Assembly (NCBI GenBank): GCA_016185145.1
Contig: JACPOB010000114.1
Span: forward strand, 31,082 to 95,081
Reading direction: 5' to 3'
Length of the DNA stretch: 64,000 nt
Source: Rhodospirillales bacterium
GTDB taxonomy: Bacteria > Pseudomonadota > Alphaproteobacteria > Reyranellales > Reyranellaceae
The position numbers were made by a program, and so were the translations under genes. The notes below the pieces were generated by a model, which had not been told where the DNA came from, ran no database searches, and saw only the letters and a program-made list of their open reading frames with translations. The stretch's first letter is position 1, and each line of letters opens with the position of its first letter. This document shows, in pieces, positions 34,339-44,800 of this stretch.

Positions 34339-37300
34339 CTAAAATTCCATCGGAAGAAAGTCGGTTCGGTCGCTGGGAACCTGGCCGCCGCCGGATCGGT
34401 CATACTTCAATAGGAAGGCATAGGGTACCCCGGCCGCCGGCAGGCTGGGCACCGCGAGCGACCACAGGAACAACGCGCGCCGGCGCACGTGTCCCAGGAC
34501 CAGGTCGCCGACAAGATCGGGAAAATCGATCGTCGTCGGCAGCGGGGCCGTGGCAAAGAGCGCGGCCGAAACGGCCGTCGACCCTGGCCCTCCGGGCAAT
34601 GTCGCCAGGCCGTAACAGGCGGCGGGCGGTGGCAGTGCCGGTTCGGCCACGATGCCGAGATAGATGCTCGGGCCCTCCTGGGGCTTGCCCGTGATTTCGA
34701 GCTGTAGCTTGAGGCGGTCTCCTGGCTTCAGCCTCGCCGGCCGCTTGTCGGTGGCAGGCACCTCGAGCAGGCTGGAGAGCGGAAGCGCGTAAGCCATCTC
34801 GCGCTCGATTGCATAAGACGGCTTCTCGGGATCGGTGCCGACGCTCGGGATGTCCGCAATCGCAAGGGAGCGGGCTCGAGAGCCGTCTCTCGGAACGACC
34901 TGCAGGACGAGCTTTACGTCCCAAGCGTCGGTCCCTCCCCAGCCGGCGAAGTGGACGATTGCGCCGGGATCATAGTCTACGCGGTCGGCTGCGAGCGCGT
35001 AGCGAACATCATCGATCGCGCGTTGGTTACTCATAGCCGGGCTGCCGAGCTCGCGATCGTAGGCCGGATCGCCGAAGCCCAGTGTCAGGCTGGACCTCGC
35101 CAGCCAGCGTCGCTGCGTCGGCACGTGGGGCAGGTCGAAGACAAGCACGCGTGGCGGGCCCGGCAGAAGACGGGTGCCTTGCTCGCCGATGGCCGTTACT
35201 CCGGTGAGCGCCACCTGCGGGTCCGGCTCGTCGGCTTTCAACGGTCGGCCGCAGCGGATCGAGAACCGTACCAGCGTATCGGCGGAAGCATCGCGCAAGG
35301 CCTGGGCGATCGGCACCGTGCCGGCTGACCGCGCGTTGTCCAGCACCAGCACGACGTCGTTACCCTCGGTCTGCCAGCTCAACCGGGCAAAGCTCAACGT
35401 GCAGTCGCCGACCAGCAGCTCGGCGATGATGTTGCGTCGCGTGTCGCCCGACACGGGCAGGATGCCGATTCGGGCCAAGGCGATGGCGGCGGAGGCTTGG
35501 CCGCTGGGAACACGCGTCCGCAGCTTCAACGGCCCCTTCCAGTCGGCCCTCAGCCAGCCTGACTCGGGATCGACGACCGTCAGGGTCAGGCTGAATGGAT
35601 TGTCGCCTGCGCCGGACCGGTCGAAGCGGACGACGGTCGACGGTCCACGGATCAGCTTGAACGGCTTGAGGCGCTCGCCATCCTGCTTTTCATCGCCGGC
35701 AATGAAGGTCTTGCGCCGCACCGCGAGGTCGCGCAACTCCGGCAGCGCCGCCGATCGCGGCGCACGCACCTGCCGGGCGATTACCGCGCCGCGGGCGGCC
35801 GGCCGGCCGAAGCGATCGAAGTCGGCATCGAATGCGGCCTCAGGCATCATGGCTTGCAGCAAGCTGTCGTGCTGCGTCAGCAGCACTCCTGGCCGCATTC
35901 CAGTCGTCGTCACTTCGATCGGTCCGGGCAGCATTGGCGCCAGCGCAGGTCGATCGTTGCCGCCATCCGCAAGCCGCGCGGTGGCCAGTGCCGATTCGAG
36001 CGCGTCCGCGGTAGGCGCACGCGGCCGCGCCGTCGTGAGCGTCGCCAGCCGGTCCGGCGGCGCTGTCATGGTCGCTGCGGCGCGGCGGCGAAAGGCGATG
36101 CGCTGGCCAAACGACAGGAATGCCGCGTGGCCAAACTCGTGCTCGGCGTCGCCGGCCAGCGCCAGGGTCGGCCAGGCGAGGCTGCGTACGCGCCCCGCCC
36201 AGGCACGTTGCTCGTTGCGCCGGACTTCCTCGTCTCCGAGCTTGGCCTGCGCGGCGGCGATGGCCGTGTCACGATCGTCGGCGGGCCAGCCCAGGGCCGG
36301 CGAGGCATAGGCCGTGTCTTCGCGCTTGCGCAACAGGCGTGCGCGACGCTGCACCATCGGCGGTTCCGGCAAGTGGACCCGTTGCCAGGCAACATGCGGC
36401 GCGATCGATGGGGCCGTCTTCGCCGAACGAATCGTGAGATAGGCCGAATCGACGCGCGCCAGCATGACGAAGCGCGGCCTTGCCGTCAGGCTGAGTGACC
36501 GCCGCGCCGCATCGGCGCGCTGGGCGCCGCTTGCCGCGATACCCTGACCGACAGGATCGATCAGGGTCTCGGTCAATGCCGAGGGCAGCGCTTGCAGCCA
36601 GAGCCGGCTGTCGTCGGCGACGATCAGTGTCATCTGCGGCGATGCCTTTGGTTCCTGCGCGTCTGGCGGCCAAGCATTGACCGCGAAGCGCAGCTGGCCG
36701 CCAGACGGCGCCGGCAAGACGCAGGCAACCCGGTCGGCGAATCGCAGGCCGGGCGCATCGCTGAATGCCGCGACGACGGTCTGCATGGCCAGCAAGGTGC
36801 GAGGGAACAGTACGCGATCGCGGGGAGACACCTGCGGGTCGAGCGGAACGAAGAACGCCTGGTCCGCGACGATGAGTCTGCCGATCGGCGCTCCGGCCAG
36901 CGCCTCCAGACGATCTTGCAGCAGGCTTTCGGTCCCGTCCTGGGAGGCAAAGGCGCTCGCCGTCGCGCCGTCCAGGCGCCGTGGCAAGCCGCTCGCTGCA
37001 TCGTAGGCGGCAATGCGGTAGCTGCCGTCCGACTGAGGGCAATGGGCGAGTCCGGCCAAATCGCCGCCGGCCGACCATGGCAGGATCCAATGCGGTACCA
37101 GCGTGACGCCACGGTCGTAACCGTCGCCGCCGGGCAGCCGCACCTCGAGCACGGCAGCGCCTGCCAGCACCAGAGCAGCCGCCGACGGTGCTGCGCTGCG
37201 GACGGCATCCAGGATGAGGCGGCTCGGAAAGCCGGCCTCGGCCAACGTGCGACGGACAACGCCAGCGATGCGCACCTCCTCGCGGTGCGGCTCGTTTTCC

Positions 37301-40300
37301 TTGTAACGTGCCATGAAGGCATACGCCTCATTGGCCGTCGGACCTTGGGCGTCGAGCGCCGCTGCCTCGCCCAGGCACTGCAGGTCGACCAGGCAAAGTT
37401 CGTCGATCGATGTCCACGCGAGCGGTGTGCCGAGAGCGTCGCCCGTGTCGGCCCTGACGGTCAGGATGTGCTCGACGACGGCGCGGAAGCGCCAGGGTTG
37501 CGCAAGCTCGACCTCGTTGCCGCGTACCCTGAGACAGTCCAGAGGCAATTCATGGGCGCTCAGCCGTGGTCGCACGTCGTGCACCAGGACCCGTCCATTC
37601 CCGGCCATGCTCAAGGTCGGGCTCCAGCTGTCGCGATCGGCCGGATCGGGGTCGAAGCGCTGTTGTGACGGGGATACGGACACACGGCCGGCTGGCCATT
37701 CGATGGTGCTGCGCTCGGCGCCGAAGGCGGCGTCCAGGCGCAGCACCGAGGTGATCTGCGGCGGCAGGCCGGGTTTCTGCGGCGTGGAGAGGTGCCGATG
37801 TCGGATGGCGGTGACTCGTGCCGCAGTGTCGGTCGGACTTCTGTCGAAGGCGAGCTCGGCGATCGTCGGGCCAAGCTTGCGCGCTGGCCATGCCTCTGTG
37901 GCCGTCGGCTCCGATGCGAGCACCGTGGCGAGCATGCCGTTCAGGCTGCCGGTCGGCAGGTGAAAGCCTCGGAAGAGCGCCGTACTCTCCTGCAGCATGT
38001 GAGCGATGCCTATCTGCACGACACCGGTCGCATGATCGACCGTCTCCTGGCCGACCGCGATGTTCGTCAGGCCGAGCCATTGCAATGTTCCATTCTCGAA
38101 GTCGCGCCGCAGCACGGTGGGGCTTTGCGGATCGTTGTCGCGCAAGGCCAGTGTCAGGAACCCTCGTTTGATCTCGAGCGTCGGCAGGGCACCGGCGCGC
38201 CAGCTGAGCTCCAGCTCCTCGAGGGCAAGCGCGCCGCTCGGGATTGATGGCGCTTTAAAGGTCGCGGTAATGGCTGTGGCGGAAATCTGCGTGCTTGCCG
38301 CCACCAGATTGCAATCCTGCCCGAACAGCTGGATACGCAGCGCGGCGCTGTCCAATTTGAGCGCGCCGTCGATACCGAGCGTGATGTCGAGCGTGCCCTC
38401 ACTCGAGCCGCTTTGTCTGCCGGCAGCGCTGACGGCGACGGAGGCGTGGAAGTGGAGCGGCTCGCTGCTCGCGGCAAATGACGGCGTGGGCTCGGGCGAG
38501 AAGCGCCGCCGCTCGAGGGCACTGAGGCGCAGTTGCCCGCCGACCGGGGTGAATTTCAGCAGAACGAGGTTTCCGGTGGCATTGTCGTCGGCGCCAATGA
38601 AGGGCATGCGGTCCTGTTGGCCGCCCGCGGCAGTGGCGGTGAGACCCACCGCGGCAACGATTTCGAGCGACGTCGGCTCACCCTGGGCATCGAGCTCGGC
38701 AGCGAGCAGCCGCAGCGGCCGCAGCGCAAGCGGGCCGGCCACAAGCAATTCGAAGCTATTGGGTGACCCATTGTCCCACAGGCGCCATTCATAAAGCGCG
38801 TGCGGCAGGCGCGCCCGATCCAGCGCGCCGGGGTCCGGCCCCGTCGCGGTCTCCAACCCGCCGTCGGGCACGAATTTCATCGCCGCGCCAACCATCTCGA
38901 CCGGGAGGTCTCGGTAGGTGAATCGCGCCTGGGTGGTGCCGATCTGGAGGTTGAATGGACGGGTCCCGGTGGCAAGGAAGCGGCCCGCGGGCGGCGCGGC
39001 ATTGCCGCCCGGCCGCAACGTGAAAGCGCGCCGGGTGACGCTGCCGTTGGCCTCGCCCTCGGCGGCGAGCGACAGGCCCCGTCCGTCATGAAGTTGACCG
39101 GCACCGGGCTGGCCCGACGGCGTTCGAAACGACGATACGGCAAAGCCATCCACGGAAATCGGGCCGTTTGCGTCGACTGCGAGCGTCGCCGTCCCGGCGT
39201 CGACGTTGAACCGTCCGTTGAGGCCGGCCAATGCCGAGGCAATGCCGGAACGCGTCGTCGCTCCCGCGTACCAGACCGTGTCGTCGAAACGATAGGCGCC
39301 CAGGCTGATGTTGCTCTGCGGCCTGTTGGCGACCATCTCGAACTTCGTCGGGCGCCAGGTGTAGGGCTCTACCAGGCCAGGCACCGTGACGCCGGTCGTC
39401 GCCGTCAGCGCATGCCACAGCGTGATGCCGGTATTGTCCTGGCGCATCACCACCCGATCGGCATGCGTACGTGCCCGTGCCAGCCGGCGGGCATTCTCGC
39501 GCCAGTGCTCGGCCAGGCGCTGCGGCTCCAGCGCCGTAGGCCGAGCGACGGCCTCGCCGCGAGGTGCGGCGGCGCCTTTCGGCTCCGGCGCCTTGGCGTT
39601 GGCAAACAATTCGTCGAGGATCGGCAGGTCATAGCGCAGCGAGACGCGCAGGTCGGGCGTGGGCTGCGCCTGAGCCTCGGTCGTGACCGTGAATTCCACG
39701 CCGGGCAGCGTGAGCGACGCGAGGGCAACGCCCGCGGCCTCTTCCGGCGACGCCGCATCGGTGCCGGGTCCTGCCGCGTGCAGCGTCGGCCAGGGCCAAT
39801 TCCAGCGGCCATCGCCTTGCATCGTCACCCCGTGCTCGTTGCCGGGGCTGCCGAGCGACAGGCGTGGCAACCGGGTGCCGCCAGCGAACGCCAAGCGCAG
39901 CGGCCCCGACGCATTGCGCATGATCTCGACCGGCATCAGCTCGCGAGTCGCCGACGGGCGGGTGGCGCTTTCCGCCGTCCTGGTCATCGCCACCGACGCC
40001 ACCAGGGCCAATTGCTCGTGTGCTATCCAACCCAGCAACGGCGGATCGCTTTCGGTCGCGGGCAGCGGCAGGGCGATCTTGATCTCGCCGAGCCCGTTCT
40101 GGCTGATCGAGGGGACCTGCGTTGGCCATCCGCGCTCGTCGATGGCGCCAGGACCGAAGCGGATGGGCAGGCTGGTCAACGCGGCGGGCCCGGCGTCGAG
40201 CGGCGGGAGGATCTCGACTGGGGTCGGGCTTGCTTCGCCGGCCCACAGCGCGCCATCGAGAATGCCGCTGGCATTGTGCAGCACGAGCTCGATGGTTCGT

Positions 40301-41853
40301 GGCGAGGCCGGTTCAGCCGGGCTGGCCCATGTGATCGTGAGGTCGACCTTGGCGGCCGCGGTCAGCATCAATCCCGGCGCCCGCTCGCGATCGTCGGGAT
40401 TGAGATCGACGCGCATGAAGCCGAGGAAAGTCGCCGGTGCCGCCGTCGCGGCCGGCGCGGCCGTAGACTTCTTCTCAGCGGGAATCGGCAACTGCAACCA
40501 GCCGCGCTCGAGTGCGAGGAAGGCGTAGGGAACCGTGGCATCGGCTGGAAGCGCTCCCGATCGACTCCATATGTCACGGAGCCGAGCCGCAACACCGTCG
40601 ATCGCGACGATGCCGCTGAGATTGGACAGCGCAATCTCCGTCGGCGGGACAGGCTCGGGACCCGGCCTTGCCGCGGCAACGGGCCATGTGAGCTCGACGG
40701 TTGCGCCGGTGGGCGGCGCCGGCTGGTCCTCGACCGGGCCGAGTTGCAGCGTCAACGGCTCCTGCGGAGCGCGCTCGAGGAATTCACCGCGGTGATGCAG
40801 CAGCTCGGCGACACCCGGCTCGTCGCCCGTCAGGTCCGGACGCGTCAGTATCTTTATCGCGACACCTTCCTCGCGAATCCAGGCTGAAGGCACGCGGCCG
40901 GCGGGCGCGCATCGGAATCCTTCCGACAGGTTGCCGCGCAGGCGCCAGGACAAGGGCGGCACGCCGCGCGTGTCGATCTGCAGTCCGATGGCGCCGCCGC
41001 GCACGCGCAGGTCGCGGGCTCGGAAGTCCAGACCGTCGGCCAGGCACTTGAGCGTGGCGGGGGTGGACGCGCCCACGAGATCGAGGCGCAGCTCGGTGAA
41101 GTTCCTGCGCTGAACGGCGACCAGCCGCAGGCGCAGCGTCAGGAAGTCGTCGGCGCTGGTGGCGAAGGGATTGAGGACCTCGACCTCGGGAAACTCGATG
41201 CCTGTCGGCGTGAGGTCGAAGGCGATCGCATCGTGCACCTTGCCCTCGATCGGGACCGTCCGCCGGCGCGGCACGCGCATTCCGCCGAAGAGTCCGACCG
41301 GGCCTGTACCGCTCCAGTCGACCCGCAGTATCCGCGCCACGCCATTCGAATCGATCTCGTCGAACCGTGCGAGGCCGACATGGATGACGCCGCTGCGTGC
41401 CCGGAAAGGCGGCGCTGCGGGTTCGAATTTATTCGTACCGGGGTCTCGATCGAAGCCGCTTGCCGGCGGCCAGCTGCTTTGCGGCACCACCCGCAGCTCG
41501 GAGTAGCGGCGCCATTCGGCGTCGTTGGCCAGGGTGACCGGGGCAAACCGTGCGTCGAGGATCCGTGCCTCCGGACCCTGCTCGCCGTCTCTCCGGACAT
41601 GATCCGCCCCTGCGGCTGCAGCCAGCAGCCGAGGCTCATGGAAGTGCACGTCCGCCTGGTCCCTGATCCGCGCTGCCGGCGCCTCCGCACCCTGCACCAG
41701 GACGCGGATTGCGTGGTTGAGCACGACGGCATCTGGACTGATGTCCTTCTTGGGCCGGGCGAGGTCGAGGCTGGCGTACCACAGCCGCGTGTGGTCGGAG
41801 TAGCGTGGGCCATCGACCTCGATGCGGCGGAAGGAAGTCATGGTGCTGGGCAT
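34339..41853 (-). CDS. Giant protein of unknown function (2,504 residues)
   Basis: A single uninterrupted frame of 2,504 codons; an internal ATG gives MTSFRRIEVDGPRYSDHTRLWYASLDLARPKK as an alternative start. No signal peptide, no membrane span and no recognised catalytic motif. The sequence is mostly alternating hydrophobic/polar segments as in beta-rich proteins (for example LRLDAAFGAERSTIEWPAGRVSVS, LRLSALERRRFSPEPT), with few long helices; one Arg/Ala-rich helical stretch, with HEFGHAAFLSFGQ nearby, lies about residues 1835-1935. HEFGH looks like a zinc-protease HExxH but lacks the second Glu-His spacing (it is HEFGH: H-E-x-x-H), so it could be real. It begins nine bases after the stop of the 3.85-kilo-residue gene and must be co-transcribed with it. 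Convergent with the set 2 receptor. Unknown function. Confidence 0.8.
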   Translation of the reverse strand: MPSTMTSFRRIEVDGPRYSDHTRLWYASLDLARPKKDISPDAVVLNHAIRVLVQGAEAPAARIRDQADVHFHEPRLLAAAAGADHVRRDGEQGPEARILDARFAPVTLANDAEWRRYSELRVVPQSSWPPASGFDRDPGTNKFEPAAPPFRARSGVIHVGLARFDEIDSNGVARILRVDWSGTGPVGLFGGMRVPRRRTVPIEGKVHDAIAFDLTPTGIEFPEVEVLNPFATSADDFLTLRLRLVAVQRRNFTELRLDLVGASTPATLKCLADGLDFRARDLRVRGGAIGLQIDTRGVPPLSWRLRGNLSEGFRCAPAGRVPSAWIREEGVAIKILTRPDLTGDEPGVAELLHHRGEFLERAPQEPLTLQLGPVEDQPAPPTGATVELTWPVAAARPGPEPVPPTEIALSNLSGIVAIDGVAARLRDIWSRSGALPADATVPYAFLALERGWLQLPIPAEKKSTAAPAATAAPATFLGFMRVDLNPDDRERAPGLMLTAAAKVDLTITWASPAEPASPRTIELVLHNASGILDGALWAGEASPTPVEILPPLDAGPAALTSLPIRFGPGAIDERGWPTQVPSISQNGLGEIKIALPLPATESDPPLLGWIAHEQLALVASVAMTRTAESATRPSATRELMPVEIMRNASGPLRLAFAGGTRLPRLSLGSPGNEHGVTMQGDGRWNWPWPTLHAAGPGTDAASPEEAAGVALASLTLPGVEFTVTTEAQAQPTPDLRVSLRYDLPILDELFANAKAPEPKGAAAPRGEAVARPTALEPQRLAEHWRENARRLARARTHADRVVMRQDNTGITLWHALTATTGVTVPGLVEPYTWRPTKFEMVANRPQSNISLGAYRFDDTVWYAGATTRSGIASALAGLNGRFNVDAGTATLAVDANGPISVDGFAVSSFRTPSGQPGAGQLHDGRGLSLAAEGEANGSVTRRAFTLRPGGNAAPPAGRFLATGTRPFNLQIGTTQARFTYRDLPVEMVGAAMKFVPDGGLETATGPDPGALDRARLPHALYEWRLWDNGSPNSFELLVAGPLALRPLRLLAAELDAQGEPTSLEIVAAVGLTATAAGGQQDRMPFIGADDNATGNLVLLKFTPVGGQLRLSALERRRFSPEPTPSFAASSEPLHFHASVAVSAAGRQSGSSEGTLDITLGIDGALKLDSAALRIQLFGQDCNLVAASTQISATAITATFKAPSIPSGALALEELELSWRAGALPTLEIKRGFLTLALRDNDPQSPTVLRRDFENGTLQWLGLTNIAVGQETVDHATGVVQIGIAHMLQESTALFRGFHLPTGSLNGMLATVLASEPTATEAWPARKLGPTIAELAFDRSPTDTAARVTAIRHRHLSTPQKPGLPPQITSVLRLDAAFGAERSTIEWPAGRVSVSPSQQRFDPDPADRDSWSPTLSMAGNGRVLVHDVRPRLSAHELPLDCLRVRGNEVELAQPWRFRAVVEHILTVRADTGDALGTPLAWTSIDELCLVDLQCLGEAAALDAQGPTANEAYAFMARYKENEPHREEVRIAGVVRRTLAEAGFPSRLILDAVRSAAPSAAALVLAGAAVLEVRLPGGDGYDRGVTLVPHWILPWSAGGDLAGLAHCPQSDGSYRIAAYDAASGLPRRLDGATASAFASQDGTESLLQDRLEALAGAPIGRLIVADQAFFVPLDPQVSPRDRVLFPRTLLAMQTVVAAFSDAPGLRFADRVACVLPAPSGGQLRFAVNAWPPDAQEPKASPQMTLIVADDSRLWLQALPSALTETLIDPVGQGIAASGAQRADAARRSLSLTARPRFVMLARVDSAYLTIRSAKTAPSIAPHVAWQRVHLPEPPMVQRRARLLRKREDTAYASPALGWPADDRDTAIAAAQAKLGDEEVRRNEQRAWAGRVRSLAWPTLALAGDAEHEFGHAAFLSFGQRIAFRRRAAATMTAPPDRLATLTTARPRAPTADALESALATARLADGGNDRPALAPMLPGPIEVTTTGMRPGVLLTQHDSLLQAMMPEAAFDADFDRFGRPAARGAVIARQVRAPRSAALPELRDLAVRRKTFIAGDEKQDGERLKPFKLIRGPSTVVRFDRSGAGDNPFSLTLTVVDPESGWLRADWKGPLKLRTRVPSGQASAAIALARIGILPVSGDTRRNIIAELLVGDCTLSFARLSWQTEGNDVVLVLDNARSAGTVPIAQALRDASADTLVRFSIRCGRPLKADEPDPQVALTGVTAIGEQGTRLLPGPPRVLVFDLPHVPTQRRWLARSSLTLGFGDPAYDRELGSPAMSNQRAIDDVRYALAADRVDYDPGAIVHFAGWGGTDAWDVKLVLQVVPRDGSRARSLAIADIPSVGTDPEKPSYAIEREMAYALPLSSLLEVPATDKRPARLKPGDRLKLQLEITGKPQEGPSIYLGIVAEPALPPPAACYGLATLPGGPGSTAVSAALFATAPLPTTIDFPDLVGDLVLGHVRRRALFLWSLAVPSLPAAGVPYAFLLKYDRSGGGQVPSDRTDFLPMEF

Positions 41854-41862
41854 CGCGTCCTC

Positions 41863-44800
41863 CTACTGCGCTCGCACGATCAGGTCGGCCAGCGGCAGGG
41901 CGCGGCCGCGGTAGGCCTTGAGGCGCGGCTTGCGGCCGGGGCCGAATATCTGTGCCGCCACGGCGGTTTCGACATATGCCTGCAGATGGTCTCGAAGGTC
42001 TGTCGGCGCGACCGCCGCGAGCGCGTTGCGCACCTTCGCCCAGTCATTGTCGTCGGGTGGGGCACGCAGGACGAGGCAGTCGGCACGCCACGCCGGGTCG
42101 GCGTCGAGACCTGCGAGCGCCGCCGCAACCTGGGGGGACAGGAGCGCCCGACAAGGCAGACGCAGGCGGTAGATGCGGTCTGCGACGGTGTCAGCGTCTT
42201 CGAACGGCGCCAGATCGGTGATGGCGGTGGCGGTGAAGGGAGCGGCCTCGATGGCCTCGATCAGCCTCTTCCACGAATCGATCGTAGTAGATCCGCCTGC
42301 AATGGATACGACGGCGATCACGTCAGCGGTATCGGGCAGCAGTTGCACGTTGCCGCTCTGTGCCAAGCCCATTGTCAGTGCGGCCTCGCGCAGCGTTACG
42401 GGAAGCGTGCTTGCGAGCGATCGCCACTCCCTGAACTCCGAGAGCTTCCTGGCAATGGAAAGGCGCCGCAGCTCGTCGCGGATCGGGGCCAGCACGGACG
42501 CGGTGAAGCTCTCCGGAGTAAATTGATCGGCCAGGTGGCTGGCTGTCAGGCCGGCGACAGCGTCGCGTACGGCGATGCCGCAAGCGGGTGGTTGCGGCCA
42601 CTGCCACACTGCCGACTGCTCGATCGCGACGGCGGCCGGCCGGCCGAAGGCGATGCGCGGCAGGCCGGCGCTGAACGCGCCGATGCTCAGCGTAAGCTGC
42701 GGTAGCGGCGGCGTGATTCCATCGGTGTCGATCCAGCTCTGCAGGAAATTCCGCGCCGCTGTCGCCGCGGCATTGCCTGTGTCGGCATGAGGCGCAAAGA
42801 GGTCTCGCCACGTCGTCAGGTCGGCCCTGAACTGCGCGTTGCCCGGCTGTGGCGCCATGATCCGCAGGGTCACGTCGGCAGTGGGCGTCACGCTGGACCA
42901 GATGGCCGCTGAGAACGCCGTGGCCGACAATTCGAACGAGCGCAGAGGGTCGGCCTGATTTCCGCCCATTGCCACTTCGGCTGGAACGTGCGGCGCAAAG
43001 GTCGCGTCCGGCGGTGCGGGCCGCGGATCGTCCAACGTCGTGGTGACGCCAAGCCGCCACCAGACCTGGCCGTTCGACTGCTCCTCGATCACCGGTTCCA
43101 TCGTCCGGGCAAACAGCGGTCCCACGGTGTTGGCACGATATTTCGACGTCGGGCTGCCGCTGTCCGCGCCGCGCTGTTCGGCGATGACGTCGAGCTCGGC
43201 GGCGGTGGCGATCATGCCGCTGCCATCCTCCGCCACCGTGCCGATCTCGTAGCGTGCCGCCGGGTCCGGCAAGGTGAAGAGGGCGGGAATGCTGCTGCGA
43301 TCGAGCCAGTCCTTGCGCATCGCCGGGGGCATGCAATCGACGAAGCGCACCAGCGGCAGCGTGAACCGGACGGCGAACCCCTGGCCGGCGTCGTCCCTCG
43401 TCACTGTCCAGGTCGGATCGGGCGTGGTCTGAAGCGGGGTGACCTGGTCGGCCGTCTGGCCGAGGATGTCCGTCCGCCAGGGCAGGCAAAGGTCGTGATG
43501 CCCCTCCTCGACCGTGGCAACGACCGGCTTGGACACGACGACGCCGGCGGCTGCGAAGGCGACGGCGTGCGTGCGGAAGAAATGGGGCAGCCACTCGGTG
43601 CGCAGCGCCAGCGCGCCTCGCCAGCCGTCGATATAGCGCCCCTCGTGCAGCGTGTCGTCCGGCTGCCCTGTCTCCGGCTGCCCTGTCTCCAGCTGCCTTG
43701 TCTGGGCCAGCCCGCCAAAGCGGTCGTCGCTCGCGATCAGGGGTTGGGCTTGCGGCCGGTGACTCAAGCCACCGAAGCCGGCCGCGGTATCGATGCCCGG
43801 CTTCAGGTCGCGGGCCCATCGCTGGGCGGCAAATTCGCGCCACAAGCCGACCGATACGCCCTCGAACGACAACGCGCCCTCGACGGTGACGTTGGCTTCG
43901 GACATCAGCTCTTCCGGATGGCGAGCATAGAGGAACTCGACCACCCGGCGCGGCGGAATGTTCGACGTGGCGGGCGGCAGGATTTCCATCCGCTTGGCGT
44001 CGATGACGAGCGGCGGCGCGAGCGGTTCGGTGCGGGGAATCACCGTGTCGAAGAACCGCCGCGCCCACGCGCGCTCCAAGGCGGCATAGGCCTGGGTCAC
44101 ATCGGCTTGGCCGAGCACCCCGTCGCTCCAGGCGCCGCCCAGCTGCGGCGACTGCGGCCTCTGGTTCGGCCGCGCGGCCAGCTGGACCGCTTCGACGAAA
44201 GACTCATAGCGCCCGAACGGCTTGATCGCGTAGCGCTTGAGCCGGCGCTTGCGGTCGTCGTGCGTCAGGATGATCTGCATCGTGCCGTCAGTCGCCACGC
44301 CGACCCGCCACGGGTCGGGCCGCGTGACCTCGGCGAAGGAGAAGTAGACGGTCGACGCCGGAGCGTCCTGCGGTGGCAGGTCGCCGCGGCCGTGCTCGAG
44401 GAAGCGACGCATCCAGCCGGCAAGGCGCAGCTGCAGCTGCGCGTCGGCTGATGCCTCGGCCGGCCATCCTCCGGGCCAGGAACGATCGGCATGCGGTCTG
44501 AAGCCGGCTGTATTCTCGAGGCTCCCATGATTTGCCAGGAGGGCGGCGAACCGTCTTGGCGACATCTCGGGGAAGCGGCCGAACGGATCCGGCGCAGGAC
44601 CGAGCGGGTTGGGCACACGACGCGCCACGCCGCCTTCCAGGACGTTGCCGTTCTCGAACAAGGCGGATGCGTCGCCGCCGGCCACCGTCACCCTCACCAG
44701 CGCGATCACCTCCTCTGTCGACAGGCCTGCTACGGGGATTTCTACGGAATAGTCCTCGCCGGCGTCGTCGGTCAGATCGGCGCGCAGCTTCTTGGCGCCA

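Noticed and set aside
38800..40887. Long plus-strand open frames opposite the giant genes (also 45766-48699, 49222-51201, 51310-53475)
   Set aside because: They are rich in Arg, Gly, Ala and His, lack family motifs, and follow from the GC-rich third-codon bias of the minus-strand genes. They start within those genes without good ribosome-binding sites.
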